DNA of 64,000 nucleotides from CAVTWD01 sp963738325 (GTDB lineage: Bacteria > Actinomycetota > Acidimicrobiia > Acidimicrobiales > Ilumatobacteraceae): contig CAVTWD010000009.1 of assembly GCA_963738325.1 (NCBI GenBank), positions 62,001 through 126,000 on the forward strand. Direction: 5' to 3'. Each line of letters opens with the position of its first letter. The stretch's first letter is position 1. Positions 41,010 to 48,290 of this stretch are shown here, in pieces. The translations under genes were made by a program, and so were the position numbers. The notes beneath the pieces were generated by a model. The model saw only the letters and a program-made list of their open reading frames with translations. It did not search any database and was not told the origin of the DNA.

Positions 41010-41816
41010 TCAGCCGTCGCCTCCGAAGGCCTCGAGGAGGGCATGGCCAGCGGATTCCGCACGATCGACGATCGACCGACTGGCGCTCGCCGCCGGCAAG
41101 GCGGTCGCCACGTCGAGGGCGCCGTCGACGTCGAGGGCGCCGATCACCGCGTACACACGCTCACCCCGTTGCACGGCGAGCTGGCCGAGGCCCCTCTCGA
41201 CGGCGACCCACCCAGGTTGGCCCTCGACGGAGAGGAGCTGCGCGCCGGGCGGCCGGGGGTCGAGATCGAGGCGTCCCTCGTCCCACGTGACGTCGAGCCC
41301 TCGCCCGCCGTCGGCATACAGGTCGTGGGTCCGGCCGCCCGCCTCGACGACCTGCACGAACTGGAAGCCGGCGAGGGACGTCGGCAGCCCACCCGCAGGT
41401 TCGGCGAGCATGTTGGGCACGGCACGAGGAGAGGGGCGAAGCAGTTGCTCGACGGCCGCGCCCACCGCGGGGTGGACCTCACCGGAGCGGTGCCCGATCA
41501 CCGCCACGAGCGCGAGGGTCGCTGCAAGGACTGCGAGCGTTGCCAGCAGGCCGTACCCGAGCCGCTTGGAGGAGCTCCGGCGAGGGCGAGGGCCGAGTCG
41601 GAGGGTTCGCTCGTAGAAGCCGGCCGGGGGCTCGACGAAGGGCAGCGTGCGCATCACCTGGCGAACGAGGGCGAGATCCTCCAGCGTCTTCTGGCATACG
41701 GCGCAGCCCTCGACGTGGGCCTGGACGGCCGCCCGCTCCTCGGGCTCGAGGACGCCGTCCTCGTAGCCCGCGAGCACCTCCTCGGCAGGATGGGCGGAAG
41801 CGGACGTCTCGCTCAC
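41010..41816 (-). CDS. Anti-sigma factor with zinc-finger (ZAS) domain, RseA-like
   Basis: 268 residues. The N-terminal anti-sigma domain has VLAGYEDGVLEPEERAAVQAHVEGCAVCQ; the HxxxCxxC motif (HVEGCAVC) binds zinc and may make the interaction redox-sensitive. One membrane helix follows (LGYGLLATLAVLAATLALVAVIG, about residues 85-107), then an external domain of about 155 residues (FQFVQVVEAGGRTHDLYADGG, RVYAVIGALDVDGALDVA). Its start overlaps the sigma-factor stop by 4 bases. The membrane-bound layout suits a sensor of envelope stress that releases the sigma factor. Confidence 0.88.
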   Translation of the reverse strand: MSETSASAHPAEEVLAGYEDGVLEPEERAAVQAHVEGCAVCQKTLEDLALVRQVMRTLPFVEPPAGFYERTLRLGPRPRRSSSKRLGYGLLATLAVLAATLALVAVIGHRSGEVHPAVGAAVEQLLRPSPRAVPNMLAEPAGGLPTSLAGFQFVQVVEAGGRTHDLYADGGRGLDVTWDEGRLDLDPRPPGAQLLSVEGQPGWVAVERGLGQLAVQRGERVYAVIGALDVDGALDVATALPAASASRSIVDRAESAGHALLEAFGGDG

Positions 41817-42355
41817 GTCAGCGCCTTGCGGAGCTGGGCCCGGCCACGATGGATGCGGCTGCGCACCGTGCCGATGGGAACGTCGAGCTGCCGGGCGATC
41901 TCGGCGTAGTCGTAGCCGAGCACGTCGCAGAGCACGATGACCGCCCGGTATTCCTCCGGGAGATCCCGAAGTGCTTCTTGGACGTCGTCGGGGAGGCTGG
42001 TACGGGCCAGGATGGCCTCGGGATCGCCACTGGGCGCCTCGCGCGGCTCGGGCAGCTCGGCCATCGCGTCCTGGGGACGGCGCCTGCGCCGGCGGAGGTC
42101 GTCCAGGAAGGCGTTCGTCGTGATTCTGCTCAACCAGCCCTCCATGGACCCCGGTTCGTAGGTGGCCAACCCCCGGCGGACCCGGAGGAGCACCTCCTGG
42201 ACGAGGTCTTGCGCGTCCTCGTGGTTCCCGGTCAGCCGGTACGCGACGGTGTAGAGGAAGCGACCGTTGTCACGGGCCACGTCCTCCCATGTCGGCACAC
42301 GGCGCGCCAGCGGAGCCGACGCCGGGCTCGCCATCTCAACGCCACCGGACCCCAT
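41813..42355 (-). CDS. sigE: ECF RNA polymerase sigma factor, SigE-like
   Basis: 180-residue group 4 sigma factor. Region 2 reads FLYTVAYRLTGNHEDAQDLVQEVLLRV and GWLSRITTNAFLDDLRRRRRRP; region 4 reads LPEEYRAVIVLCDVLGYDYAEIARQLDVPIGTVRSRIHRGRAQLRKAL in consecutive parts. A second ATG at 42334 (MASPASAP) may be the real start: GGAAC (42363-42359), 17 bases and CGTT (42341-42338) would then form an autoregulated, leaderless promoter. Gene order with tatA, rseA-like and htrA parallels the mycobacterial sigE-rseA-htrA-tatB locus. Confidence 0.92.
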   Translation of the reverse strand: MGSGGVEMASPASAPLARRVPTWEDVARDNGRFLYTVAYRLTGNHEDAQDLVQEVLLRVRRGLATYEPGSMEGWLSRITTNAFLDDLRRRRRRPQDAMAELPEPREAPSGDPEAILARTSLPDDVQEALRDLPEEYRAVIVLCDVLGYDYAEIARQLDVPIGTVRSRIHRGRAQLRKALT

Positions 42356-42376
42356 CGGGTTCCCGGTAGCCGGCGA

Positions 42377-42541
42377 TCACGAGGCGGGCTTGTCGCCTTC
42401 CTTGGATTCGGCCGCCCCCTCTGCCAGGCCCTGCTTGAACTCCTTCTGCGCCTGGCCGAGGGATCGCGCCAACTTCGGCAGCTGCGAAGCGCCGAAGATC
42501 AGCACGACGATCGCGAGCACGATCCACCATTCAGGTCCCAT
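42377..42541 (-). CDS. tatA: Twin-arginine translocase subunit TatA/TatB-type
   Basis: 54 residues: short periplasmic start, one hydrophobic helix (WWIVLAIVVLIFGASQL), the conserved FG hinge, an amphipathic helix (PKLARSLGQAQKEFKQGLAE) and a charged tail. That is the Tat A/B architecture; the short length favours TatA, while synteny with mycobacterial tatB beside sigE leaves TatB possible. It lies 21 bases upstream of the sigma gene on the same strand. No tatC is seen in the window. Confidence 0.88.
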   Translation of the reverse strand: MGPEWWIVLAIVVLIFGASQLPKLARSLGQAQKEFKQGLAEGAAESKEGDKPAS

Positions 42542-42599
42542 GCCCCGGACGGTACCACTCGGGTGGCCGGTGGCCCGAGCCGGACAGCAGGATGATCCG

Positions 42600-43382
42600 G
42601 TGCTCGAGTGCGTCGTCAACGTGAGCGAGGGCCGCGACGCCAGGGTCCTGGCCGCCCTGGCCGAGGCCGCTGGCGCCGATCTGCTGGATCTCCACCACGA
42701 TGCCGACCATCACCGAGCCGTCCTGACCCTGATCGGCGAACGTGCCCCGAGGCGCGTCGCGGCTGTGGCCGTCGCCTCCATCGACTTGTCGAACCACAAG
42801 GGTGCGCACCCCCGTCTCGGCGTGGTCGACGTGGTGCCTTTCGTGCCGCTGGCCTCGACGCCCTGGGCCGACGCGCTCACGGCCCGCCAAGGCTTTGCCG
42901 CGTGGGCCGCGGCGGAGCTGGCGCTGCCCTGCTTCTTCTACGGTCCCGAGCGGGAACTGCCCGAGGTGCGCCGGCGAGCATGGAAGGACCTGCTCCCAGA
43001 TGCCGGGCCCCTCGAGCCGCATCCGACGGCCGGAGCCGCCTGCGTGGGGGCGCGCGAGCCGCTCGTCGCCTTCAACGTCTGGCTGGCCGAGGCCGACCTG
43101 GCCGAGGCCAGGGCGGTCGCCGCCAAGGTACGGGGGGACGGGATCCGGGCGCTGGCATTCACCGTGGCCGGGCGCCGCCAGGTGAGCATGAACCTCATCG
43201 AGCCCGACCGCGTGGGCCCCGCCGAGGCCTACGACCGCGTCGCTCGCCTGGCGCGGGTGGACGGGGCCGAGCTCGTCGGCCTCCTGCCGGAGGCCGTCCT
43301 GGCGCGCATCCCCCGACCACGCTGGGACACGCTGGACCTGTCCGAGCAGCGCACCGTCGAGGCGCGCCTGCGAGCACGTTGA
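42600..43382 (+). CDS. Glutamate formiminotransferase domain protein
   Basis: 260-residue stand-alone formiminotransferase (the N-terminal half of FTCD), which moves the formimino group between formiminoglutamate and tetrahydrofolate. ECVVNVSEGRDARVLAAL starts the fold; HHDADHHRAVLTLIGE, KGAHPRLGVVDVVPFVPL (catalytic His/ligand loop), PCFFYGP and GAREPLVAFNVWLAE follow; the second subdomain ends in RQVSMNLIEPDRVGPAEAYDRV. No cyclodeaminase domain is fused and no hut genes are near. Start GTG 42600 gives the normal N-terminus; longer starts would enter the promoter region shared with tatA. Confidence 0.9.
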   Translation: MLECVVNVSEGRDARVLAALAEAAGADLLDLHHDADHHRAVLTLIGERAPRRVAAVAVASIDLSNHKGAHPRLGVVDVVPFVPLASTPWADALTARQGFAAWAAAELALPCFFYGPERELPEVRRRAWKDLLPDAGPLEPHPTAGAACVGAREPLVAFNVWLAEADLAEARAVAAKVRGDGIRALAFTVAGRRQVSMNLIEPDRVGPAEAYDRVARLARVDGAELVGLLPEAVLARIPRPRWDTLDLSEQRTVEARLRAR

Positions 43383-43390
43383 AGCAGGGA

Positions 43391-43663
43391 TCAAGCGGTG
43401 GCGCTGCGCCGCGCGGCTTGGGCGCGCTGGCGGCGGATGCGGCGACGCTCGCGTTCGGAGAGCCCGCCCCAGATGCCGAACTTCTCGCCGTTGGCCAGCG
43501 CGTACTCGAGGCACTGCTCGCGCACGACGCAGCCGCGACACACCTCCTTGGCTTCCCGGGTGGACGCACCCCGCTCGGGGAAGAAGAGGTCGGGGTCGAC
43601 TCCGAGGCAGTTGGCCTCGTCCTGCCAACTGCGATCCTCCGGGTCGTACACGAGTCTGCGCAT
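43391..43663 (-). CDS. whiB1: WhiB-family iron-sulfur transcription factor, WhiB1-like
   Basis: 90-residue Wbl protein. Cluster ligands: Cys in DEANCLGVDPDLFFPERG, two in KEVCRGCVV and one in REQCLEYALANGEKFGIWGG. The basic tail is SERERRRIRRQRAQAARR. The AN-C-x(6)-LFFPERG arrangement is that of WhiB1, an essential regulator in mycobacteria. AGGGGAGG lies about 10 bases before ATG 43663. It converges with the formiminotransferase gene; its upstream region carries an AT-rich palindrome. Confidence 0.92.
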   Translation of the reverse strand: MRRLVYDPEDRSWQDEANCLGVDPDLFFPERGASTREAKEVCRGCVVREQCLEYALANGEKFGIWGGLSERERRRIRRQRAQAARRSATA

Positions 43664-43806
43664 CAGTTGCTGGCCTCCCCTGCTCGTCGGCCAAGCGGTG
43701 CTCGTATCCGCCCACCGAACATCGCCGAGGTCCCCCGTCTGACGATGACCGGTTCTCGCCGCACGTGCTCCCTTGACGAGTGGCGCTGGCCGGGCACTCC
43801 CACCGA

Positions 43807-43816
43807 TGTAATTACA
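43807..43816. promoter_or_regulatory. AT-rich palindrome in the whiB1/macrodomain intergenic region
   Basis: TGTAATTACA is a perfect 10-base palindrome and stands out because its surroundings are very GC-rich. AGTGATGTCATTGTG follows. It lies about 145 bases upstream of whiB1 and 60 bases upstream of the macrodomain gene, between the divergent pair. It is an operator or promoter candidate; which protein binds cannot be told. Confidence 0.35.
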
Positions 43817-43877
43817 GTGATGTCATTGTGTCTCGTTCCTGTGCAATCGCGCAAGGGGAAAGCGCGAACATCGCGCC

Positions 43878-44390
43878 ATGGCCGCGGCACGGCGTATCGA
43901 GGCGTGGCAGGGCCAGATCACCACGCTCGACGTCGACGCCATCGTGAACGCGGCGAACTCGGGACTGCGGCCCGGGGGAGGCGTGTGCGGCGCCATCTTC
44001 GCCGCCGCCGGCCACGCCGATCTGGAGAAGGCGTGCACCGCGCTCGGTGGTTGCGCCACGGGCGACGCCAAGGCGACACCCGGGTTCCGCCTGCCGGCGC
44101 GCTGGGTCATCCATGCCGTCGGCCCGGTCTGGCGCGGCGGTGGTGAAGGCGAGGATGACCTGCTGGTGTCCGCCTACCGCCGGGCCCTCGAGGTGGCGGG
44201 CGAGATCGGGGCGGCCTCAATCGCGTTTCCAGGCATCTCGACCGGGATCTACGGCTTCCCCGCCGACGGCGCTGCCCGCCTCGCCATCGCCACCGTGCGA
44301 GCCACGCCGGGGCCGGTCGAGCGAGTCGTCCTGGTCGGGTACACGGGCGAGGAGTACGAGCGGTACCGGGCCTTGCTGGGCGAGCCGTAG
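43878..44390 (+). CDS. Macrodomain protein (ADP-ribose / O-acetyl-ADP-ribose hydrolase)
   Basis: 170 residues forming one macro domain. ITTLDVDAIVNAANSGLRPGGGVCGAIF carries the conserved Asp/Asn of the ADP-ribose pocket and the GGGVxGAI phosphate loop; ARWVIHAVGPVW and IAFPGISTGIYGFP are the other binding loops. MacroD-type deacetylases of O-acetyl-ADP-ribose share this pattern. ATG 43878 fits the fold start. No sirtuin or toxin gene is next to it, so a general ADP-ribose clean-up function is the simplest idea. Confidence 0.92.
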   Translation: MAAARRIEAWQGQITTLDVDAIVNAANSGLRPGGGVCGAIFAAAGHADLEKACTALGGCATGDAKATPGFRLPARWVIHAVGPVWRGGGEGEDDLLVSAYRRALEVAGEIGAASIAFPGISTGIYGFPADGAARLAIATVRATPGPVERVVLVGYTGEEYERYRALLGEP

Positions 44391-44405
44391 CGGCGATGCG
44401 GCCGG

Positions 44406-46421
44406 TCAGGCGCCCCGGCGTCCCGACCGGGTGGCCCGCTTCTGCTCGATGAAGTCCACCAGCACGTAGTCGCCGAGCGTCTCGGGAGTCGTGAAGAAGG
44501 CCCGGCCCCGGTTCATCTGGGTGAGCTTCTCGACGAACGCCTTGAGGTAGCTGTTGGCGTCGAGCATGAAGGTGTTGATCCGGATGTCCTCCCGGGTGCA
44601 GCGCGCCACCTCGCGCAGTGTCGCCTCGACGGTCTCCGGCACGGGCGGGTAGCTGAAGAACACTTCGCCGTCGGGCTGGATGTGAGCGGTCGGTTCGCCG
44701 TCGGTGATCATGATGATCTGCTTGGTGCCGGTCTGGCGGGCGAGGAGGCGCCGGCTCAGCAGGAACGCATGCTGCATGTTCGTGCCGTACACGAAGTCCC
44801 ACGACACCTCGGGCAGCTGTTCGGGTTTCAGCTCGCGGGCCACCTCGCTGAACCCCACGATGCCGAGGTAGTCCCGCGGGAACATCGACGAGATCAGCGA
44901 GTGCAGCGCCATGGCCACCTTCTTGGCGGCGAGGAAGTTGTCGCGCATCGGCATCGAAAGCGAGAGGTCGAGCATGAGGACGGTGCTCGACCTCGTGATG
45001 TTCTCGGTGCGCTCGATCTCGAAGTCGTCCGGCGACAGTCGCACCGGGGTGCCGCCGCCGCGGCGGCCGATGGCGTTGCGGATCGTGCGATGGATGTCGA
45101 GGTTGAACGGGTCACCGAACTCGTAGGGCTTCGAGTCGTAGGTGCGTTCGTGGCCCACCCCGAGACGGTCGATCTGATGGCGGCCCATCTTGTCCTTCGC
45201 CAGCTTGGTGAAGAGGTCGTTGAGCGCGTTCGAGCCGATCCGGCGAATCCCTTTCGGCGTCAGCTCGTAGCGCCCTTCCTTGTTCTCGATGAGGCCGGCC
45301 TGCTCGAGCATCCGCGCCAGCTCGGCGAGACGCTCGAGCGAGCGGGCGGCGTCGTCCCCCAAGATCTCCCTGACCCGATCGATGTCGGCCTCGGCCAGGG
45401 CCCCGGGATTGGTCGCCCCGCGCAGCAGGTTCTCGAGCTGGTCGATGTCGCCGAGCTGCTGCATCATGTCGACGGCCTCGGCGAACCCGAGGGGGTCCTG
45501 ACCGCCGAAGTTGTAGCGCCGGTCCCAACCCATCTGCGGGAAGAGCTGGCGCAGGTGCTCGCCGAGCTGGTCCACCTGCCAGCGCAGGTCCATGTCACCG
45601 AGGAGCTGCTCGGCCAACCCCTGCAGTTGGGCGCGCTGCTCGGGCGTCATCGAGTTGAGCATGCTCTGCATGGCCGCCATCCGCTGTGCCATGACCTCGA
45701 GCAGCTCGTCGAGGCTCTGCGGGTTCTCGGGGAAGAAGTCGCCGAAGCGCTCCATGAACTCGCTGAACGACTGGCTGGTGTCCTCGCCGCGTTCGCGCTG
45801 CTCGAGCATCTGGTTGAGCGCCGAGAGCATGTCCTTCATGCGCTGCATCTGCTCGGGCGTCGTGCCCTGCATCGCTCCGGCCATCTGGTCGAAGTAGCTC
45901 TGCATGAGCTGCTCGCGGAGCTTGTCCATCAACTCGTCGAAGCGCTCACGGGCTTCCGAGGAGGTGAACTCGTAGTTCTGCAGCTCCCGCACCTGCCCGG
46001 CCAGGTCGGGAGGCAGCATGTCCAGTTGCATCCGGCGTTCGGCCGTCACCTCCTGGGTGATCTCCTCGCGACGCTGGTCGCCACTGCCCCGGGCCTCGCG
46101 GTCGAGCTCGTCGAGCGCGCCCCGCTCCTGATCGACAATGTCGCGCAGCTCCTGCGCGATGTCGTCGTACACGCCCCCGAGGTCGTAGCGCTCGAGGGTG
46201 TCGCGGCGGCGCCGGCGGAGCTGCTCGAGCATGTCCCGTAGCCCTTGGAGCCGTTCGCCGTTGCGATCGCGGAAGCCGCTCTGCATCATGCGGCGCAGCG
46301 CGGCGTTCAGGTCGCCGTGGTAGAGCAGGTCGTCGGTGATCTCCTCGAGCACGCTGTCGGCATCCAGCTCGAAACCCACCTGGGTGCCGTCCCAGCGGGA
46401 GTAGGTGAACCGCGCGGGCAT
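44406..46421 (-). CDS. VWA-domain protein, partner of the MoxR ATPase (Rv0959-like)
   Basis: 671-residue cytoplasmic protein. The N-terminal 450 residues are mostly helical and rich in Glu, Gln, Arg and Met (ERFGDFFPENPQSLDELLEVM, MTPEQRAQLQGLAEQLLGDM) and include a winged-helix-like piece (ELTPKGIRRIGSNAL). The C-terminal VWA domain starts at about residue 478 and has an intact MIDAS: DLSLSMP (Asp485), the Thr loop (YGTNMQHAF) and the Asp in IMITDGEPT. Length and layout match mycobacterial Rv0959, which is adjacent to a MoxR ATPase. Here the pair is split by two plus-strand genes. Confidence 0.85.
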   Translation of the reverse strand: MPARFTYSRWDGTQVGFELDADSVLEEITDDLLYHGDLNAALRRMMQSGFRDRNGERLQGLRDMLEQLRRRRRDTLERYDLGGVYDDIAQELRDIVDQERGALDELDREARGSGDQRREEITQEVTAERRMQLDMLPPDLAGQVRELQNYEFTSSEARERFDELMDKLREQLMQSYFDQMAGAMQGTTPEQMQRMKDMLSALNQMLEQRERGEDTSQSFSEFMERFGDFFPENPQSLDELLEVMAQRMAAMQSMLNSMTPEQRAQLQGLAEQLLGDMDLRWQVDQLGEHLRQLFPQMGWDRRYNFGGQDPLGFAEAVDMMQQLGDIDQLENLLRGATNPGALAEADIDRVREILGDDAARSLERLAELARMLEQAGLIENKEGRYELTPKGIRRIGSNALNDLFTKLAKDKMGRHQIDRLGVGHERTYDSKPYEFGDPFNLDIHRTIRNAIGRRGGGTPVRLSPDDFEIERTENITRSSTVLMLDLSLSMPMRDNFLAAKKVAMALHSLISSMFPRDYLGIVGFSEVARELKPEQLPEVSWDFVYGTNMQHAFLLSRRLLARQTGTKQIIMITDGEPTAHIQPDGEVFFSYPPVPETVEATLREVARCTREDIRINTFMLDANSYLKAFVEKLTQMNRGRAFFTTPETLGDYVLVDFIEQKRATRSGRRGA

Positions 46422-46518
46422 GGGGCGAGGGTACCTCCCGAGCGAAGCGATCCGATCCTCGGCGATCGGTCGAGGCGGCGAGAGCCGGGATGGCCCAACA
46501 GAGCGGGCTCCCACGCCG

Positions 46519-46524
46519 TAGCCT
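46519..46524 (+). promoter_or_regulatory. Leaderless-type -10 box of the cyclase gene
   Basis: TAGCCT followed by exactly 6 bases and GTG at 46531. No Shine-Dalgarno sequence precedes the GTG. Confidence 0.45.
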
Positions 46525-46530
46525 TGTCGA

Positions 46531-47082
46531 GTGCGGGTCCCCAGGACGTTTTGCTTCGCAGACCTCACCGGGTTCACGAACTACACCGCGGAGCACGGCG
46601 ACGACGCGGCCGCCACGCTGCTGTCGGCCTTCCGGTCAGCGGCACGCGACGTGGCGTCGGCCCGAGGCGTGCGGGTGGCCAAATGGCTCGGTGACGGCCT
46701 CATGGTGGTGGCGGTCGAGCAGTCCGACGCGGTCGCCTTCGCCCTCGACGTCGAGCACAAGGCGTCCGAGCGCTGCACGCCGCTCGCGCTGCGGATGGGG
46801 ATCGCGAGCGGCTACGCCCTGTTGTTCGAAGGCGACGACTACATCGGCTCGGCGGTGAACCTCGCGTCGCGGCTGTGCGACGCGGCGGGACCGGGAGAGA
46901 TCCTCATCCCGGCTGAGCAGCTGCGCGACCTGCCCGCCGGCGTCGTGGCCTGCCACGTCCACGCCCTCAGCCTCCCCGGCTTCCCCGAACCGTTGGGCGT
47001 CGTCGAGCTGTCCGGCGAACCCGCTCCCGCGGCGAGCTTCGACACCGGGGAGCTCTGGACCCGCACCCCCTATCCCGTGTGA
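46531..47082 (+). CDS. Class III nucleotidyl cyclase, single catalytic domain
   Basis: 183-residue adenylate or guanylate cyclase catalytic domain without transmembrane or sensor parts. FCFADLTGFTNYT holds the first metal Asp (11) and VAKWLGDGLMVV the second (Asp55); MGIASGYALLFEGDDYIGSAVNLASRLCDAAGPGEILIP includes the conserved Asn-x3-Arg transition-state segment (VNLASRL). The loop after the second Asp is normal for soluble actinobacterial cyclases. It overlaps the downstream GH1-like gene by 4 bases (GTGTGA junction). Dimerisation would form the active sites. The signal it answers is unknown. Confidence 0.85.
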   Translation: MRVPRTFCFADLTGFTNYTAEHGDDAAATLLSAFRSAARDVASARGVRVAKWLGDGLMVVAVEQSDAVAFALDVEHKASERCTPLALRMGIASGYALLFEGDDYIGSAVNLASRLCDAAGPGEILIPAEQLRDLPAGVVACHVHALSLPGFPEPLGVVELSGEPAPAASFDTGELWTRTPYPV

Positions 47083-48284
47083 GCTCTCCCGGGCAGGCCC
47101 CTGTCTCATGGGGCGTGGTCGTCGGCGCCGCGGCGGCGGGGACGGCGGCGGCGAGCGATCGCAGAGCGTGGGAGGAACAGGGTCGGCTCCCGGCCTCTCG
47201 CGACGGCAACGGCTTCGCCTCGCGCTACGGGGAGGATCTCGCGCTCTTCGCGGAGCACGGGCTGTCCGACGTACGTCTCCACCTCGACTGGGCGCGCGTG
47301 ATCCCGGCGCAGGGACGGCCCGATCCGGCCGTGCTCGAAGCCCTGTCGGCCTTGTTCGACGTGGCCCAGAGCGCAGGGACGCGCGTCTGGGCCACCTTGT
47401 TCGACCGCAGCCTGCCGGGTTGGTTCGTCGACGAGGGCGGCTTCGCCGACGACCGGAACCGAACATGGTGGTCACGATGGGTCGAGCTGGCCGCCGACCT
47501 CGTCGGCGATCGTGTCGCGGGGTGGATGCCGCTCGTCGAACCCGTGCCGTGGGCCGTCGAGGGCTTCCTCCTGGGCGTCGCGCCCCCGGGGCGGCAAGAT
47601 CCGATGGCCTTCGCGACTGCAGTGCGCGGTGTCCATCTGGCATGGCGCGATGCGTGGCGGATCCTCCGGGGCGGTCCGCCAGTGGCGACGGCTCACCGGG
47701 TCGGCCCCATCTACGCCTCCGACCCCACCATCGCATCCCGTCGAGAAGCGCGCGTAGCGGACGCGACCTACTGGGGGTCGTGGATCGACGGACTCCGCGA
47801 CGGCATCGTGCGGGTACCCGGCCGCGCCGACGAGGAGGTCGCCGACCTCGCCGGCTCGGGTGACCTCATCGGGATCACCTACGAGGGCGCCGTCGAGGTG
47901 ACCCCCACCGGCGAGTCCCGGCCATATCCCTACGGCGCCCGGGTGGCCGAGTCCGGCTGGGCACCCTGGACCGAGGGGCTCGCCATCACCTTGCAACGCG
48001 TGGCCGATGAGCTGCCTGGACGGCCGGTCGTGGTCGCCGGCCACGGCATCGGTACCGACGACGACGAGTGGCGGGCGGATGTCGTCCGCGAGGCGGTGGC
48101 GGTCGTCACCGAAGCCCGTCGCGACGGCATCGACCTACGGGGCTGGTTCCACCATTGCGGCGTCGACGGGTACGAGTGGGCGAGCGGTTTCGCCGTCCCC
48201 TACGGCCTCGTGGACCGGGACCGCAACGCCAAGACCAGCCTGGCCGCGCTCACCGAGGCCGTCGCTGCCCTCGACACGGACTAG
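47079..48284 (+). CDS. GH1-like (beta-glucosidase fold) protein lacking the nucleophile
   Basis: 401 residues of the GH1 TIM barrel. FASRYGEDLALFAEHGLSDVRLHLDWARVIP is the typical first part (residues 46-76), the acid/base Glu is kept at residue 154 (PLVEPVPWAVEGF), and ITYEGAVEVTPTGESRPYPYG is near 270. The nucleophile motif, normally (I/V)TENG, reads VVVAGHGIGTDDD so the Glu is Gly321. HHCGVDGYEWASGFAVPYGLVDRD keeps the C-terminal WSLxDNFEW-like segment in altered form. It therefore probably binds, rather than hydrolyses, a glycoside. It is coupled to the cyclase. Confidence 0.78.
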   Translation: MSSPGQAPVSWGVVVGAAAAGTAAASDRRAWEEQGRLPASRDGNGFASRYGEDLALFAEHGLSDVRLHLDWARVIPAQGRPDPAVLEALSALFDVAQSAGTRVWATLFDRSLPGWFVDEGGFADDRNRTWWSRWVELAADLVGDRVAGWMPLVEPVPWAVEGFLLGVAPPGRQDPMAFATAVRGVHLAWRDAWRILRGGPPVATAHRVGPIYASDPTIASRREARVADATYWGSWIDGLRDGIVRVPGRADEEVADLAGSGDLIGITYEGAVEVTPTGESRPYPYGARVAESGWAPWTEGLAITLQRVADELPGRPVVVAGHGIGTDDDEWRADVVREAVAVVTEARRDGIDLRGWFHHCGVDGYEWASGFAVPYGLVDRDRNAKTSLAALTEAVAALDTD

Positions 48285-48290
48285 GCCCGG

